NCBI GenBank assembly: GCA_014385025.1
Contig: JACRTB010000018.1
Span: 1-57,784 of the forward strand
Length of the DNA: 57,784 bases
DNA from: Yanshouia hominis
GTDB lineage: Bacteria; Bacillota; Clostridia; Oscillospirales; Ruminococcaceae
Direction of reading: 5' to 3'
Numbering within the stretch: position 1 is the first letter of the stretch; every line of letters starts with the position of its first letter. Of the stretch, positions 24,125-32,431 are shown piece by piece. The notes beneath the pieces are model-generated. The model did not search any database, had not been told where the DNA came from, and worked only from the letters and a program-made list of their open reading frames with translations. The position numbers and the translations under genes were made by a program.

Positions 24125-24645
24125 GCGCGCAGAAAAACAACGGAACAATCAGACTCGCGGGCGTTGTCCGCGAGTCTATTGTCGATGGGCCGGGAATTCG
24201 CTTCACTGTTTTTGTGCAGGGCTGCCCCCATCACTGCCCCGGTTGCCACAACCCCCAGACCCATGATCCGGCGGGCGGTTACGACTGTGCGCCGCAGCGC
24301 CTGCTCGAGGAGCTTGACCGCGACCCGCTGGTGCGCGGCGTCACCCTTTCGGGCGGGGAACCGATGGAACAGGCGGAGGCGCTGCTTCCCTTTGCCCGGG
24401 AGGTGCGCGCAAGGGGCCGGGACCTTGTGATTTTTTCGGGCTATACCTTTGAGCAGCTGCTGGAGATGGGAACGCGCCGTCCTGCGGTGCGCGAGCTGCT
24501 TTCCCTCGCCTTCCTGTTGATTGACGGACGATTTGTGCTGGCCGAGCGGGATTTGACCCTGCGCTTTCGGGGAAGCCGCAATCAGCGCTTGCTGGACCCT
24601 GCCGCCTCGCTTGCGGCGGGCCGGGCCATAGAAGCGAACGTATAA
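24121..24645 (+). CDS. nrdG: anaerobic ribonucleotide reductase activase, radical SAM
   Basis: Uses a [4Fe-4S] cluster and S-adenosylmethionine to create the glycyl radical of NrdD. 174 residues. The start is a GTG overlapping the upstream TGA by four bases (GTGA). The cluster motif CPHHCPGC (CxxxCxxC) lies at about residues 35-42, after ESIVDGPGIRFTVFVQG; the SAM-binding TLSGGEPMEQ follows. Here the substrate glycine is on the separate small protein encoded just before it. Confidence 0.95.
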   Translation: MSAQKNNGTIRLAGVVRESIVDGPGIRFTVFVQGCPHHCPGCHNPQTHDPAGGYDCAPQRLLEELDRDPLVRGVTLSGGEPMEQAEALLPFAREVRARGRDLVIFSGYTFEQLLEMGTRRPAVRELLSLAFLLIDGRFVLAERDLTLRFRGSRNQRLLDPAASLAAGRAIEANV

Positions 24646-24703
24646 AAAACGCCCTCCCGGAAGGGGAAAGCGTCGGCCGCTGAAAACGGCGAAGAAATAT
24701 TTC

Positions 24704-24730
24704 GGGAGGGAGCACCGGCTCCCTCCCTTT
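24704..24730 (+). terminator. terminator of the nrd operon
   Basis: GGGAGGGAGC and GCTCCCTCCC form a 10-bp stem with a 4-nt loop followed by TTT, about 60 bp after the nrdG stop. Confidence 0.75.
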
Positions 24731-24841
24731 GCTGTATGAAGAAAACCACTGGCTGGGCGAATGGTTCAAAATTGGGAGATGGTACCAACGCAGTGTGATG
24801 CGGTCCGTTAATAACAGAGGGCTTCGCCCATCTGAGAAAAA

Positions 24842-24860
24842 CCGCCGGCTACGCCGGCGG
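24842..24860. terminator. terminator of rex, bidirectional
   Basis: CCGCCGGC-TAC-GCCGGCGG is followed on the minus strand by TTTTTCTC and on the plus strand by ATATTTATTT. It sits in the convergent nrdG/rex spacer (24646-24984), about 125 bp beyond the rex stop. Nothing else in that spacer is recognised. Confidence 0.75.
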
Positions 24861-24984
24861 ATATTTATTTGATCGATGAGACGAAAAGGACGGGTTTCCG
24901 CGGTGAGGGACACCGTTTCTTTTCCGGCGGCGGGGCGGTTCCCGCGGCGGGCGAAGGAGGAAGCTTCCCGCGCGGGGATCGGCG

Positions 24985-25644
24985 CTATTTTTCCGCCGAT
25001 GAGGACGACCTTCGGGCGTCGTTGACCTGATAGCAGAGGGCCATCAATCCATCCGCGAGGTGGACGCTTTCGACCACCGCTTCCGGATGCTCCACCTTAA
25101 TATCGTACTGGGTAAAGTTCCAGAAAGCGGTCACGCCGCAGTCGATCAGGCCGTTGGCGGTCTGCTGAGCGGCCTCGCTGGGCACGCAGAGCACCGCCAC
25201 ATCGACGGTGTGCGCGGCGCAGAAAGCGGAGATTTCGTCGGCGTCCTGAACTGTGAGGCCGGAAATCTTCTTGCCGATGAGGGCGGGATTTTTATCGAAG
25301 AGTCCCACCAGATCGAACCCGGAACCTGTGAAATCGACATGATTGACAAAGGCGCGGCCAAGGTTGCCCACGCCGATCAGGATCGCCCGAAAGCCCTGAT
25401 CCAGCCCGAGAATCTTACGGATCTCCTCATGGAGCAGCGCGACGTGATAGCCAAAGCCCTGCTGTCCGAATCCGCCGAAGCAGTTGAGATCCTGACGGAT
25501 CTGAGAGGCGGTCAGGTTCATCAGGGCGGCGAGCTCCTTGGAGGAAATCCTGGTGACGCCGCGTTCAAGCAGTTCTCCCAAAAAACGGTAATATCGGGGC
25601 ATCCGCCGGATGACGGCAGTAGAGACATATTGGTTTTTTGGCAA
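24985..25644 (-). CDS. rex: redox-sensing transcriptional repressor Rex
   Basis: Senses the NADH/NAD+ ratio and represses fermentation and energy genes when NADH is low. 219 residues from a TTG about 10 nt after AGGAGG. The winged helix (VTRISSKELAALMNLTASQIRQDLNCFGGFG, about residues 29-60) binds the operator. The Rossmann domain has AILIGVGNLGRAFVNH (about 88-103) and the late NFTQYDIKVEHP. It is divergent from a Usp-like gene. Its own promoter overlaps a Rex-like inverted repeat, so autoregulation is likely. Confidence 0.95.
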   Translation of the reverse strand: MPKNQYVSTAVIRRMPRYYRFLGELLERGVTRISSKELAALMNLTASQIRQDLNCFGGFGQQGFGYHVALLHEEIRKILGLDQGFRAILIGVGNLGRAFVNHVDFTGSGFDLVGLFDKNPALIGKKISGLTVQDADEISAFCAAHTVDVAVLCVPSEAAQQTANGLIDCGVTAFWNFTQYDIKVEHPEAVVESVHLADGLMALCYQVNDARRSSSSAEK

Positions 25645-25688
25645 AATCGTTGCACCTCCTGTGGTGGGATTGCCTTAGTACGTCCATA

Positions 25689-25724
25689 TTGTTAAATTGT
25701 ATAACAAAGAAAGACGCTTGTCAA
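25689..25724 (-). promoter_or_regulatory. rex promoter with overlapping Rex-type operator
   Basis: On the minus strand TTGACA (25719-25724) and TACAAT (25696-25701) are 17 bp apart. Over the -10 box lies an inverted repeat, TTGTTA-N7-TAACAA (25689-25707). The clostridial Rex operator is TTGTTAANNNNTTAACAA, so the arms match but the spacer is one base longer. Further TTCACAA-like half sites lie at about 25755-25775. Confidence 0.6.
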
Positions 25725-25810
25725 TTGTTTCTCAATTCAGCAAATCTTAACAGGTTCACATGAATTATTCACAAAAGTATGTTATAGTATAGACAATAGG
25801 AGGTGAGGCA

Positions 25811-26269
25811 GTGTCGGAAAAGGAGATTGCGTTGATGCCGCTGGCCGCTCGTGCCAAAACAGTGGTCTGCGTCACCGATCAGCGCCGCTGCGACCGGATT
25901 ATCCGGGCGGGACAGGTGCTTGCAGAGATGTCCGATACCGATCTCGCGGTGATCAATGTGGCGAAGCCCGGCGTGCCCCAGGACCCCGAATCACTGGAGT
26001 ATCTGTTCAGTGTTTCCAAGGAGAAGGACGCGGAAATGGTGCTTCTCTACTCGGAGAACGTTGCGAAAGCGATCATCCGCTACATCAAGGATAACAAGGT
26101 ATCCTATGTGCTGACCGGAATCCCGCAGGAGGGCGATTCGGTCACGACCAGGATTTGGAGCAAATTCACCCACATCACCTTTTTTGTTGTGGAACATAAC
26201 GGGGAGCTGCGCGAGGTGCTGCGCCCCGCACTCAGCGCCCGCACCCTTGTCGCCGCCAAGCAGGCGTGA
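25811..26269 (+). CDS. universal-stress-like (UspA fold) protein
   Basis: 152 residues from a GTG 7 nt after AGGAGG. KTVVCVTDQRRCDRIIRAGQVLAEMSDTDLAVINV matches the first strand and helix of the Usp-like domain in KdpD-type sensor proteins, and the alternating strands continue (MVLLYS, SYVLTGIP, ITFFVVEH). The ATP-binding GxxGx(9)G signature of true UspA is not evident. The role is unknown; its divergence from rex suggests redox-linked control. A possible -10 box TATAGT lies at 25783-25788 without a clear -35. Confidence 0.65.
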   Translation: MSEKEIALMPLAARAKTVVCVTDQRRCDRIIRAGQVLAEMSDTDLAVINVAKPGVPQDPESLEYLFSVSKEKDAEMVLLYSENVAKAIIRYIKDNKVSYVLTGIPQEGDSVTTRIWSKFTHITFFVVEHNGELREVLRPALSARTLVAAKQA

Positions 26270-26295
26270 TGGGGAAGCGTGTAATGAAAGACCGG

Positions 26296-26332
26296 GCGAA
26301 GGAAGCGGGAGTATCCTGCTTCCTTCGCTTTT
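26296..26332 (+). terminator. terminator of the Usp-like gene
   Basis: A 15-bp stem (GCGAAGGAAGCGGGA with TCCTGCTTCCTTCGC, one G-T) closes a GTA loop and is followed by TTTT. It lies 26 bp after the stop. Confidence 0.9.
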
Positions 26333-26533
26333 CCTGCAGGCGGAAAATCACGGGACGTGCCTGTGGTTCCCAAAAGGATGCGCCTATGCGTGGAAAAGAT
26401 AAACCTCGCGGCGCAGCCTCCCGTAGGAATATGCGGCCTACAGGCCGTTTCGCCGCCTTTCAAGGCGCGGGCGATATCGAGATCAGCGGGGGCGCTGTGA
26501 TACGAGTGGTTCTGCTGATATGACTTCAGCGAG

Positions 26534-26569
26534 AGAAACAGCGTCAGGAATCTTCCTGACGCTGTTTCT
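26534..26569 (-). terminator. terminator of the ftsEX-ctpA cluster
   Basis: A perfect 17-bp inverted repeat (AGAAACAGCGTCAGGAA and its complement) lies about 13 bp beyond the ctpA stop; a 2-bp centre means the innermost pairs open. A T-containing tract (TTTCTCTCG) follows on the minus strand. The bases 26333-26533 hold no gene or recognised element. Confidence 0.75.
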
Positions 26570-26581
26570 GCGGGCGGCATT

Positions 26582-27958
26582 TTATGCCGCGTCCGTTTCT
26601 TCTTCTGCTTCCGGCTCGGGTTCTTCTTCTGCTTCCGGCTCGGGTTCTTCTTCTGCTTCCGGCTCGGGTTCTTCTTCGTCCGCTTCCGTACCGGCCTCGG
26701 AAGAGGACTCGAACGACGGAGCGGGGGTGGGATCGGGAGCGGCTTCCTCGACAGGGGCGAGGTCCTTGATCAGCCCGGCGACGACCTCAAGTGCTTTTTT
26801 GAGCTGAGGATCGCTGTTTTCGTCGAGATTTTCGAATTCTTTTTCCAGTTCGGCGGGCATCCGGACCTCGTAATCCGGCTTGACCCCGACTCCCTCAAAG
26901 TTGGGCGAACCGGGCGGGTTGTAGAGGGCTACCGTGAAGACGAGGGCGGAGCCGTCCGAGAGCTTGTGCACCTCCTGCATGGAGCCCTTGCCGTAGCTGG
27001 TCATTCCAACGGCCTTGGCCTTGCTGTAATCCTTGAGCGCCTGTGCAAAAAGCTCGGCGTCGGAGGCGGAACGCCCGTTGATCAGCACTGCCATCGGCAG
27101 ATCGACCTCGTTGGCGTCGCTGGTCAGCAGGACCTGCGGCTCGGTGCTGCCGCGGTAGGTGGCCGAGACGATCGGACCTTCCGGCAGCAGAATGTCGAGA
27201 ATTTTTCCGACCGAGTCAATCGTCCCGCCCGGATTATTGCGCACGTCGAATACAAGGGATTTCGCTCCCCCGCTGAGCAGCTCGTTGAGCGCCTTTCCGA
27301 ATTGATCGGGGGTGGCGTCGTTGAACTCGGTAATCCGCAGGTAGCCCGCGTCTCCGATCATCCGGCTGCTCACTGTCGGAACCTCCACCTTGCGGCGGGT
27401 GATGGTGTAGCTTTTGTCAACGCTGTCGCGGCGCACCAACAGGGTGACGGTGGTGCCCGGCTCCCCTTTGAGAGCGTCGGTCGCGCCTTCGTAGTTTTCT
27501 GCGGTGACGTTCAGCTCGTCAATTTTGACAATCAAATCCCCGGCCGCAAGCTCCGAAAGGGCGGCGGGGGAATCCTCATAGACCTGGTCGATCCGGATGT
27601 ATCCGTCCGAGCTCTGGCTGCATACGATGCCGATGTCAACCATCCGCCCGGCGAAATCGCTTTGAGTTTCGGCGTACTGCTCGGCGGTCAGGTAGGTCGC
27701 GTAGGGGTCCTGAATTCCCTGCACATAACCGCGGACCAGATTCTCGCCCAGCACATCCTCGTCGATTGGGTGATAATACTGCTGGCGAACGAGATCATCG
27801 ACCTCTTTGATCTTGGCATACATCGTTTCCCGTTCCCGGATGTTGAAAACGGTGCTGTTGAACGACTTGGTGGAATAGATCCAGGTCGTGATGAAGGTAA
27901 CGGTGGAGAACATGAAGGCGAGGGTAATGGCCGCGCCTATGGTGATTTTTCTGTTCAT
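26582..27958 (-). CDS. C-terminal processing peptidase CtpA, S41 family
   Basis: 458 residues. A single N-terminal membrane segment (about 6-30, IGAAITLAFMFSTVTFITTW) anchors it outside the cell. A PDZ domain (about 105-190) precedes the S41 protease domain. The serine sits in NGRSASDAELFAQAL and the lysine in SYGKGSMQ, the Ser-Lys dyad of the family. After about residue 400 comes a Pro/Glu-rich tail with three EPEPEAEE repeats. It lies 23 bp downstream of the M23 gene in the ftsEX cluster and probably trims cell-wall hydrolases or their activators. Confidence 0.93.
   Translation of the reverse strand: MNRKITIGAAITLAFMFSTVTFITTWIYSTKSFNSTVFNIRERETMYAKIKEVDDLVRQQYYHPIDEDVLGENLVRGYVQGIQDPYATYLTAEQYAETQSDFAGRMVDIGIVCSQSSDGYIRIDQVYEDSPAALSELAAGDLIVKIDELNVTAENYEGATDALKGEPGTTVTLLVRRDSVDKSYTITRRKVEVPTVSSRMIGDAGYLRITEFNDATPDQFGKALNELLSGGAKSLVFDVRNNPGGTIDSVGKILDILLPEGPIVSATYRGSTEPQVLLTSDANEVDLPMAVLINGRSASDAELFAQALKDYSKAKAVGMTSYGKGSMQEVHKLSDGSALVFTVALYNPPGSPNFEGVGVKPDYEVRMPAELEKEFENLDENSDPQLKKALEVVAGLIKDLAPVEEAAPDPTPAPSFESSSEAGTEADEEEPEPEAEEEPEPEAEEEPEPEAEEETDAA
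26607..26690 (-). repeat. 24-bp tandem repeat coding the acidic CtpA tail
   Basis: A 24-bp unit repeats at 26607, 26631 and 26655 (GCTTCCGGCTCGGGTTC on the plus strand), coding EPEPEAEE three times, with a partial unit after. The repeats are almost identical at DNA level, so copy number may vary between strains. Confidence 0.92.
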
Positions 27959-27981
27959 CGAAAGCTCCTTTGCGGATATTC

Positions 27982-29172
27982 TTATCGCAGGTAGGGCCAG
28001 GGGTTGGTGTACGCGCCGTTGACGCGGACCTCGAAGTGCAGATGCGGACCGGTGGACCAGCCGGTTGAGCCGACGAAGGCGATGGTCTGGCCGCGTTTGA
28101 CCTTGTCGCCCAGCCTGACGTTGAGGCCGCAGGTGTGCCCGTAGAGGGTCGAGATTCCGCCGCCGTGGTCGATGATCAAATAGATACCGTAGCCGCGGCC
28201 GTAGGTGTAGGTGGTCTGGGTAAAGACGACGGTGCCGTCCGACGCCGCGCGGATCGGCTTGCCATAGATTCCCTCGCCGCGCGCGTTGAGGCGGGCAATG
28301 TCGATGCCGGTGTGGAAGTCGGTGCCGCCGAACCGCCAGCCGTAGTCGGAGGTGACCGTCTGGTAGCCCTCGACCGGCCAGAGCATGATGCCGCCCTCAT
28401 ATTCGCCGACCGATTTGATCTTGGAGTAGATCGCATCGACCTCCGCCTGAACCTCTTTCATCTGCTTGTCGATGGCGGCCTTGTTGGCGAGATAGTCCTG
28501 TTCGAGAGCGGTAATGTCCTGAATCTGGTCCTGCGTGTCGGCGATCTGTCCGGCGAGCTGGGTCTGCTTCGCGGCCTGCTGGCTCTTGCTGCCCTCCAGA
28601 TCGGATTTATCCGCCTCGATGGCCGCCTTGGTCTCCTCAATTTCAGCGACCTTCCGCCGCATCTCCTCGATCAGTTCCTGATCGTGCTTGGCCACCCGGG
28701 AAGCAACCTGCCCGCGGGTGAGAAACTCCGAAAAATCCTCCGCGCCGAGCACCAGCCCTAAAACGCTCGCGTTCCCCGCCTTATACATGACCCGCAGCCG
28801 TTTTTTGAGCAGCTCGTAGTTTTCCTCGATCTCCTCGTTCTGCTGTTGCAGCTCGTCTTCCTTTTCGGCGATGTGTCCTTCCAGCAGGGTGATCTTGTCG
28901 CTGAGCACGCCGATCTGCTGACGGACGCTGTAGATCTGGTTGTCCAGCTCCTTTTTCTGGAGGAGGTACTTATCCTTTTCGCTTTTGGTCTTGTTGATCT
29001 GTTCCGTAATGGCCTTCTGCTGTGCCTCCAGCTCGTCGTAGCGGCTGGAAAGGGCGTCAAGCTCCTCCTTGTATTCGCCGGCGTCGTCATCGGTCGCGGC
29101 GCCGGACACGCCAAGCAGGGAAAAAGCCAGCATGCCGGCCAGCAAGAAGGAAAGGATTCGCTGTTTCTGCAA
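27982..29172 (-). CDS. EnvC/NlpD-like murein hydrolase activator, coiled coil + M23
   Basis: 396 residues from a TTG about 9 nt after GGGAGG; the start gives a clean signal peptide (QKQRILSFLLAGMLAFSLLGVSGA), and the ATG close by is out of frame. Residues about 30-250 form a long coiled coil (EYKEELDALSSRYDELEAQQKA and on). The C-terminal M23/LytM domain contains DFHTGIDIA, GIYLIIDHGGG and GPHLHFEVRVNG, so the metal ligands H, D and HxH are retained. In FtsEX systems such a protein is pulled by FtsX to switch on cell-wall hydrolysis. It lies between ftsX and ctpA. Confidence 0.93.
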   Translation of the reverse strand: MQKQRILSFLLAGMLAFSLLGVSGAATDDDAGEYKEELDALSSRYDELEAQQKAITEQINKTKSEKDKYLLQKKELDNQIYSVRQQIGVLSDKITLLEGHIAEKEDELQQQNEEIEENYELLKKRLRVMYKAGNASVLGLVLGAEDFSEFLTRGQVASRVAKHDQELIEEMRRKVAEIEETKAAIEADKSDLEGSKSQQAAKQTQLAGQIADTQDQIQDITALEQDYLANKAAIDKQMKEVQAEVDAIYSKIKSVGEYEGGIMLWPVEGYQTVTSDYGWRFGGTDFHTGIDIARLNARGEGIYGKPIRAASDGTVVFTQTTYTYGRGYGIYLIIDHGGGISTLYGHTCGLNVRLGDKVKRGQTIAFVGSTGWSTGPHLHFEVRVNGAYTNPWPYLR

Positions 29173-29320
29173 TCGGTCATTCCTCCCATCTTTTCTATTA
29201 AAACTGATCTTCGTTAGAAATGTGTGAAAAAACTGCAAATATGCTTCATCAAAGGAAGCTTTTTCCGCAGAATGTTCCGTCATACCGGAAAACAGGACAC
29301 GTTCGGATGCTTTTTGAAAA

Positions 29321-29366
29321 GCTTGGCGCAAAAAGTCAGGCCTCACAGCGACTTTTTGCGCCAAGC
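29321..29366 (-). terminator. hairpin after ftsX
   Basis: A perfect 17-bp stem (GCTTGGCGCAAAAAGTC and its complement) with a 12-nt loop lies 18 bp beyond the ftsX stop; TTTTC follows on the minus strand. It may partly terminate ftsEX transcription before the M23 gene. The rest of the 210-bp spacer holds nothing recognised. Confidence 0.7.
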
Positions 29367-29383
29367 GAAGGGGCGTACACCCA

Positions 29384-30289
29384 TCAAACCTTGAGGTATT
29401 TTCCGACGAAGAAGCTGCTGCCGACTCCGCCGATCGCCACGCCGGTGGCAAGAAAGCAGAGGTAAACCCGCAGCGCAACCTGCTTGAAGGGAATGAGCTG
29501 GCCGGTGATGAGGGTGGCCCATTCAAGGGCACTGTCGTTCAGCCAGTAGAGCAGCGCTTCGTACCCTCCCCAGAGCAGGAAGAAGGCGATGGTTGCGGAC
29601 AGAAAACCGAGGAGTACCCCCTCCGAGAGAAAGGGCAGGCGGATGAAGGTATCGGTCGCACCGACATACTTCATGATGCTGATCTCCTTGCGGCGGTTGA
29701 AAACGGTGATCCGGATGGTGTTGGCGACGATGCACAGCGAGACGGCCGCGAGAATTCCGATGACGGCAAGGCTGCCCAGCGATACCGCCTGCTTGAGTCC
29801 GGTGACGGCGTGCGCCACCTCGCTTGAAGCGCTGACCGACTCGACCCCGCGGATCGCCTTGATTTCGTCCACCGTCTCATCCATCTTTGAAAGATCGGTG
29901 ATGACCACCCGGTAGGAATTTTGCAGAGGGTTGTCCTCCACCAGCCACTCGAGCAGGGTGCCGTCGTCGCCGAGCTCCTTCATCCAGGTTTCAAGGCCCT
30001 CCTCCCGGCTGACAAAGGTCGCCGAGGAGATGTTTCCGACGGCTCTCAGCTCGTCGTCAAGCCTGGTCAGCCGGCTGCCTGAAACGCTGTCATCCAGAAA
30101 GATGACGATTTCGTTCTGGGATTCGAAGTAGCCGACCAGGCTGTTGATGTTCATGGAAAAGAGGAGAGAGGCGCCCACCAGCAGCAGACAGGCCACCAAA
30201 ACGCCGATGGCGGCGACTGAAATGGCGCGGTTCTGCCGCAGGTTGCGGAAGCCCTCCTTGATTAAGTATCCAAAACTACTGCCGCGCAC
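29384..30289 (-). CDS. ftsX: cell-division protein FtsX
   Basis: Membrane half of the ABC-like FtsEX complex that controls peptidoglycan hydrolases. 301 residues from a GTG 5 nt after GGAGG, overlapping ftsE by 14 bp; longer starts lie inside ftsE without a site. Four membrane segments are visible: about 20-43 (ISVAAIGVLVACLLLVGASLLF), about 170-195, about 220-245 and about 275-297. The extracellular loop after the first contains QNEIVIFLDD. The motif ITVFNRRKEISIMKYVGATDTFIRLPFLSEG is diagnostic of FtsX. Confidence 0.96.
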   Translation of the reverse strand: MRGSSFGYLIKEGFRNLRQNRAISVAAIGVLVACLLLVGASLLFSMNINSLVGYFESQNEIVIFLDDSVSGSRLTRLDDELRAVGNISSATFVSREEGLETWMKELGDDGTLLEWLVEDNPLQNSYRVVITDLSKMDETVDEIKAIRGVESVSASSEVAHAVTGLKQAVSLGSLAVIGILAAVSLCIVANTIRITVFNRRKEISIMKYVGATDTFIRLPFLSEGVLLGFLSATIAFFLLWGGYEALLYWLNDSALEWATLITGQLIPFKQVALRVYLCFLATGVAIGGVGSSFFVGKYLKV

Positions 30290-30962
30290 GTTTGCCTCCA
30301 ATCTTGCCATCCGCCACAACCCGGCCGCGGTCGATGACAACGGTGCGGTGCCGGAACCGGCTGACCAGCTCGTGCTCATGGGTAACCATGATGACGGTAG
30401 TGCCGCATTTGTTGATTTCGCTGAGCAGCTCGACGATTTCGAAGGACATCGCCGGATCGATGTTGCCGGTCGGTTCGTCCGCGATGATCATCGAGGGGTT
30501 GTTGACGAGCGCCCGCGCGAGGGCGACCCGCTGCTGTTCGCCGCCTGAAAGCTGCTCGGGGAAACGCTTGGCCTTGGGGAGCAGCCCCACAAGGTCGAGA
30601 ACGTAGGGAACGCGGCGCTTGATCTCCTTGGTGGACACATTGGTCACCCGGAGCGCAAACGCCACGTTTTCAAACACATTCATCTGGGGGATCAGGCGGA
30701 AGTCCTGAAAGACGACCCCGATGCTCCGCCGGAAATAGGGAATCCGGCGGCGGGTAAGCCTCCCGAGGTCGACGCCGTCAACCAGAACCTTTCCGCCGGT
30801 CGGCTCTTCCTCGCGGAGCAGGAGCTTGAGCAGGGTGCTTTTCCCCGCGCCCGAGGAACCGACGATAAAGACGAATTCCCCGTCCTCAACGGTCAGACTG
30901 ACGTCGTCGAGTGCCAGCGGCCCCTTGCCGTAGGACTTAGACACGTTGACCAGTTCTACCAT
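30276..30962 (-). CDS. ftsE: cell-division ATP-binding protein FtsE
   Basis: Cytoplasmic ATPase partner of FtsX. 228 residues from the ATG at 30962, the usual FtsE length; an ATG 18 nt upstream is also possible and neither has a perfect ribosome-binding site. Walker A is GSSGAGKSTLLKLLL (about residues 35-49), the Q-loop is in VFQDFRLIPQMNVFENV, the signature is LSGGEQQRVALARAL, and Walker B is MIIADEPTGNID. It lies 58 bp after cdaR and overlaps ftsX. Confidence 0.95.
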   Translation of the reverse strand: MVELVNVSKSYGKGPLALDDVSLTVEDGEFVFIVGSSGAGKSTLLKLLLREEEPTGGKVLVDGVDLGRLTRRRIPYFRRSIGVVFQDFRLIPQMNVFENVAFALRVTNVSTKEIKRRVPYVLDLVGLLPKAKRFPEQLSGGEQQRVALARALVNNPSMIIADEPTGNIDPAMSFEIVELLSEINKCGTTVIMVTHEHELVSRFRHRTVVIDRGRVVADGKIGGKRARQ

Positions 30963-31020
30963 TTGCCTTTGATACTCCATTTCTATCTGTGCCCCGCCCG
31001 GGGCGGTCAAAACGCCGGGA

Positions 31021-32103
31021 TCAGTACTTGACGGGATTTGCGCTTAAATATTTCTTGACCATCAGCGCAACCTTAAACACAATGGCATGGTCAAACTCGC
31101 GCAGGTCCAGCCCGGTGAGCTTCTTGATCTTCTCAAGCCGGTAGACCAGCGTGTTGCGGTGGACAAAGAGCTTCCTCGAGGTCTCGGAGACATTGAGGTT
31201 GTTCTCAAAAAATTTCTGGATGGTGAAGAGGGTTTCCTTGTCAAGGCTGTCGATCGAGCCCTTGATAAAGACCTCCCGCAGGAACATCTCGCAGAGGGTG
31301 GTCGGAAGCTGGTAGATCAGCCGCGCGATGCCGAGGTTGTCATACCGCACGATGGCCTTTTCGGTATCGAACACCTTGCCGACCTCGAGAGAAACCTGCG
31401 CCTCCTTGAAGGAGCGGGCGAGGTCCTTGACCCCAACCGCCACGGTGCCGATTCCGACCGTCACGCGGGTATAGAATTCCCCGGCGAGGGTATCGACGAT
31501 CGAGCGGGCGAGCTTTTCAAGATCCTTGGCCTCGATGCCGGGCTTGATCTCCTTGACAATGACGATATCGCTTTCGGCAATGTTGAAGACAAAGTCCTTC
31601 TGCTTGTCCGGAAAGAGATTCTGAATCACGTCGAAGGCCGAAACGCCGGAGGTCGAGACGATCCGGACCAGAAAAACGACCCGCGAGACGTCGGTGTTGA
31701 AGTGAAGCTCCCGTGCCTTGATGTAGACATCCCCGGGCAGAATGTTGTCGAGGATCACGTTTTTGATGAAATTGCCACGGTCATACTTCTCGTCGTAATA
31801 CTGCTTGATGCCCGCGATGGAAACGGTGAGGATTCCGGCATAACGCCCGGCCATCTCATCGGCGCCTTCCACAAAGACTGCGAACTCGGGGTGGCGTCCG
31901 GTTCCAAACGGCTTGTAGGTATAGCCGTCCCGCACAAAGGTACGGCCCTCGGCCAGGTCGATCGAGAGGTATTCCCTCGAGGTATCCAGCTTGGAAAGGT
32001 CGGAGCAGGCGACAACATGCGCGGTGTCATCGATCACGCCGATTACCCGGTCGATCGAGTCGTGCATTTGGTGGATGATGCCTTGAAACAGTCGGTTCGA
32101 CAT
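31021..32103 (-). CDS. CdaR/PucR-type transcriptional regulator
   Basis: 360 residues from an ATG about 7 nt after GAGAGGGG. The C-terminal PucR helix-turn-helix (NLNVSETSRKLFVHRNTLVYRLEKIKKLTGLD, about residues 300-332) is characteristic, and the preceding CdaR-type GGDEF-like segment (VGIGTVAVGVKDLARSFKEAQVSLEVGK) is present. The N-terminal part is a likely ligand-sensing domain. Family members respond to sugar diacids, purines or amino acids; the ligand here is unknown. It is first of the run ending in ctpA, only 58 bp before ftsE, so it may share their transcript. Confidence 0.88.
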   Translation of the reverse strand: MSNRLFQGIIHQMHDSIDRVIGVIDDTAHVVACSDLSKLDTSREYLSIDLAEGRTFVRDGYTYKPFGTGRHPEFAVFVEGADEMAGRYAGILTVSIAGIKQYYDEKYDRGNFIKNVILDNILPGDVYIKARELHFNTDVSRVVFLVRIVSTSGVSAFDVIQNLFPDKQKDFVFNIAESDIVIVKEIKPGIEAKDLEKLARSIVDTLAGEFYTRVTVGIGTVAVGVKDLARSFKEAQVSLEVGKVFDTEKAIVRYDNLGIARLIYQLPTTLCEMFLREVFIKGSIDSLDKETLFTIQKFFENNLNVSETSRKLFVHRNTLVYRLEKIKKLTGLDLREFDHAIVFKVALMVKKYLSANPVKY

Positions 32104-32157
32104 ACAAATCCCCTCTCAATTGTCAAGAATAACAGAGCACACACTTTGTTAGTATTC

Positions 32158-32186
32158 ATTTTACATAAAACGTTCCACATTTGCAA
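32158..32186 (-). promoter_or_regulatory. promoter of cdaR
   Basis: On the minus strand TTGCAA and TAAAAT are spaced by 17 bp in an AT-rich region, about 55 bp before the ATG. Confidence 0.7.
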
Positions 32187-32375
32187 CATAAAAATGAATT
32201 TTTCACCAAAATAATTGTGGAAATTATTAGCGGCCGCATTGCAGAGCCATTTTGAAAAGAAAGAGAAGCTGCAAAAAGCCCATGACGTCCCGCTTCGCGG
32301 CGCTTTTTTCGATGAAAAATCGTCGATTTGACCAATTTATCTTCCGGGGTGATACGGGACGGAGCGCGCCGCGGC

Positions 32376-32404
32376 TTTACATTTTTTCCGTCATGTGGTG
32401 TAAT
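32376..32404 (+). promoter_or_regulatory. promoter of the DUF2148 gene
   Basis: TTTACA (32376-32381) and TGTAAT (32399-32404) are spaced by 17 bp, about 20 bp before the start-proximal GGAGG. Confidence 0.65.
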
Positions 32405-32431
32405 GAAACAAAAACGATGGAGGCGGCGGCA

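Noticed and set aside
26607-26690. CRISPR-like array
   Set aside because: The 24-bp units are contiguous, have no spacers and code the CtpA tail.
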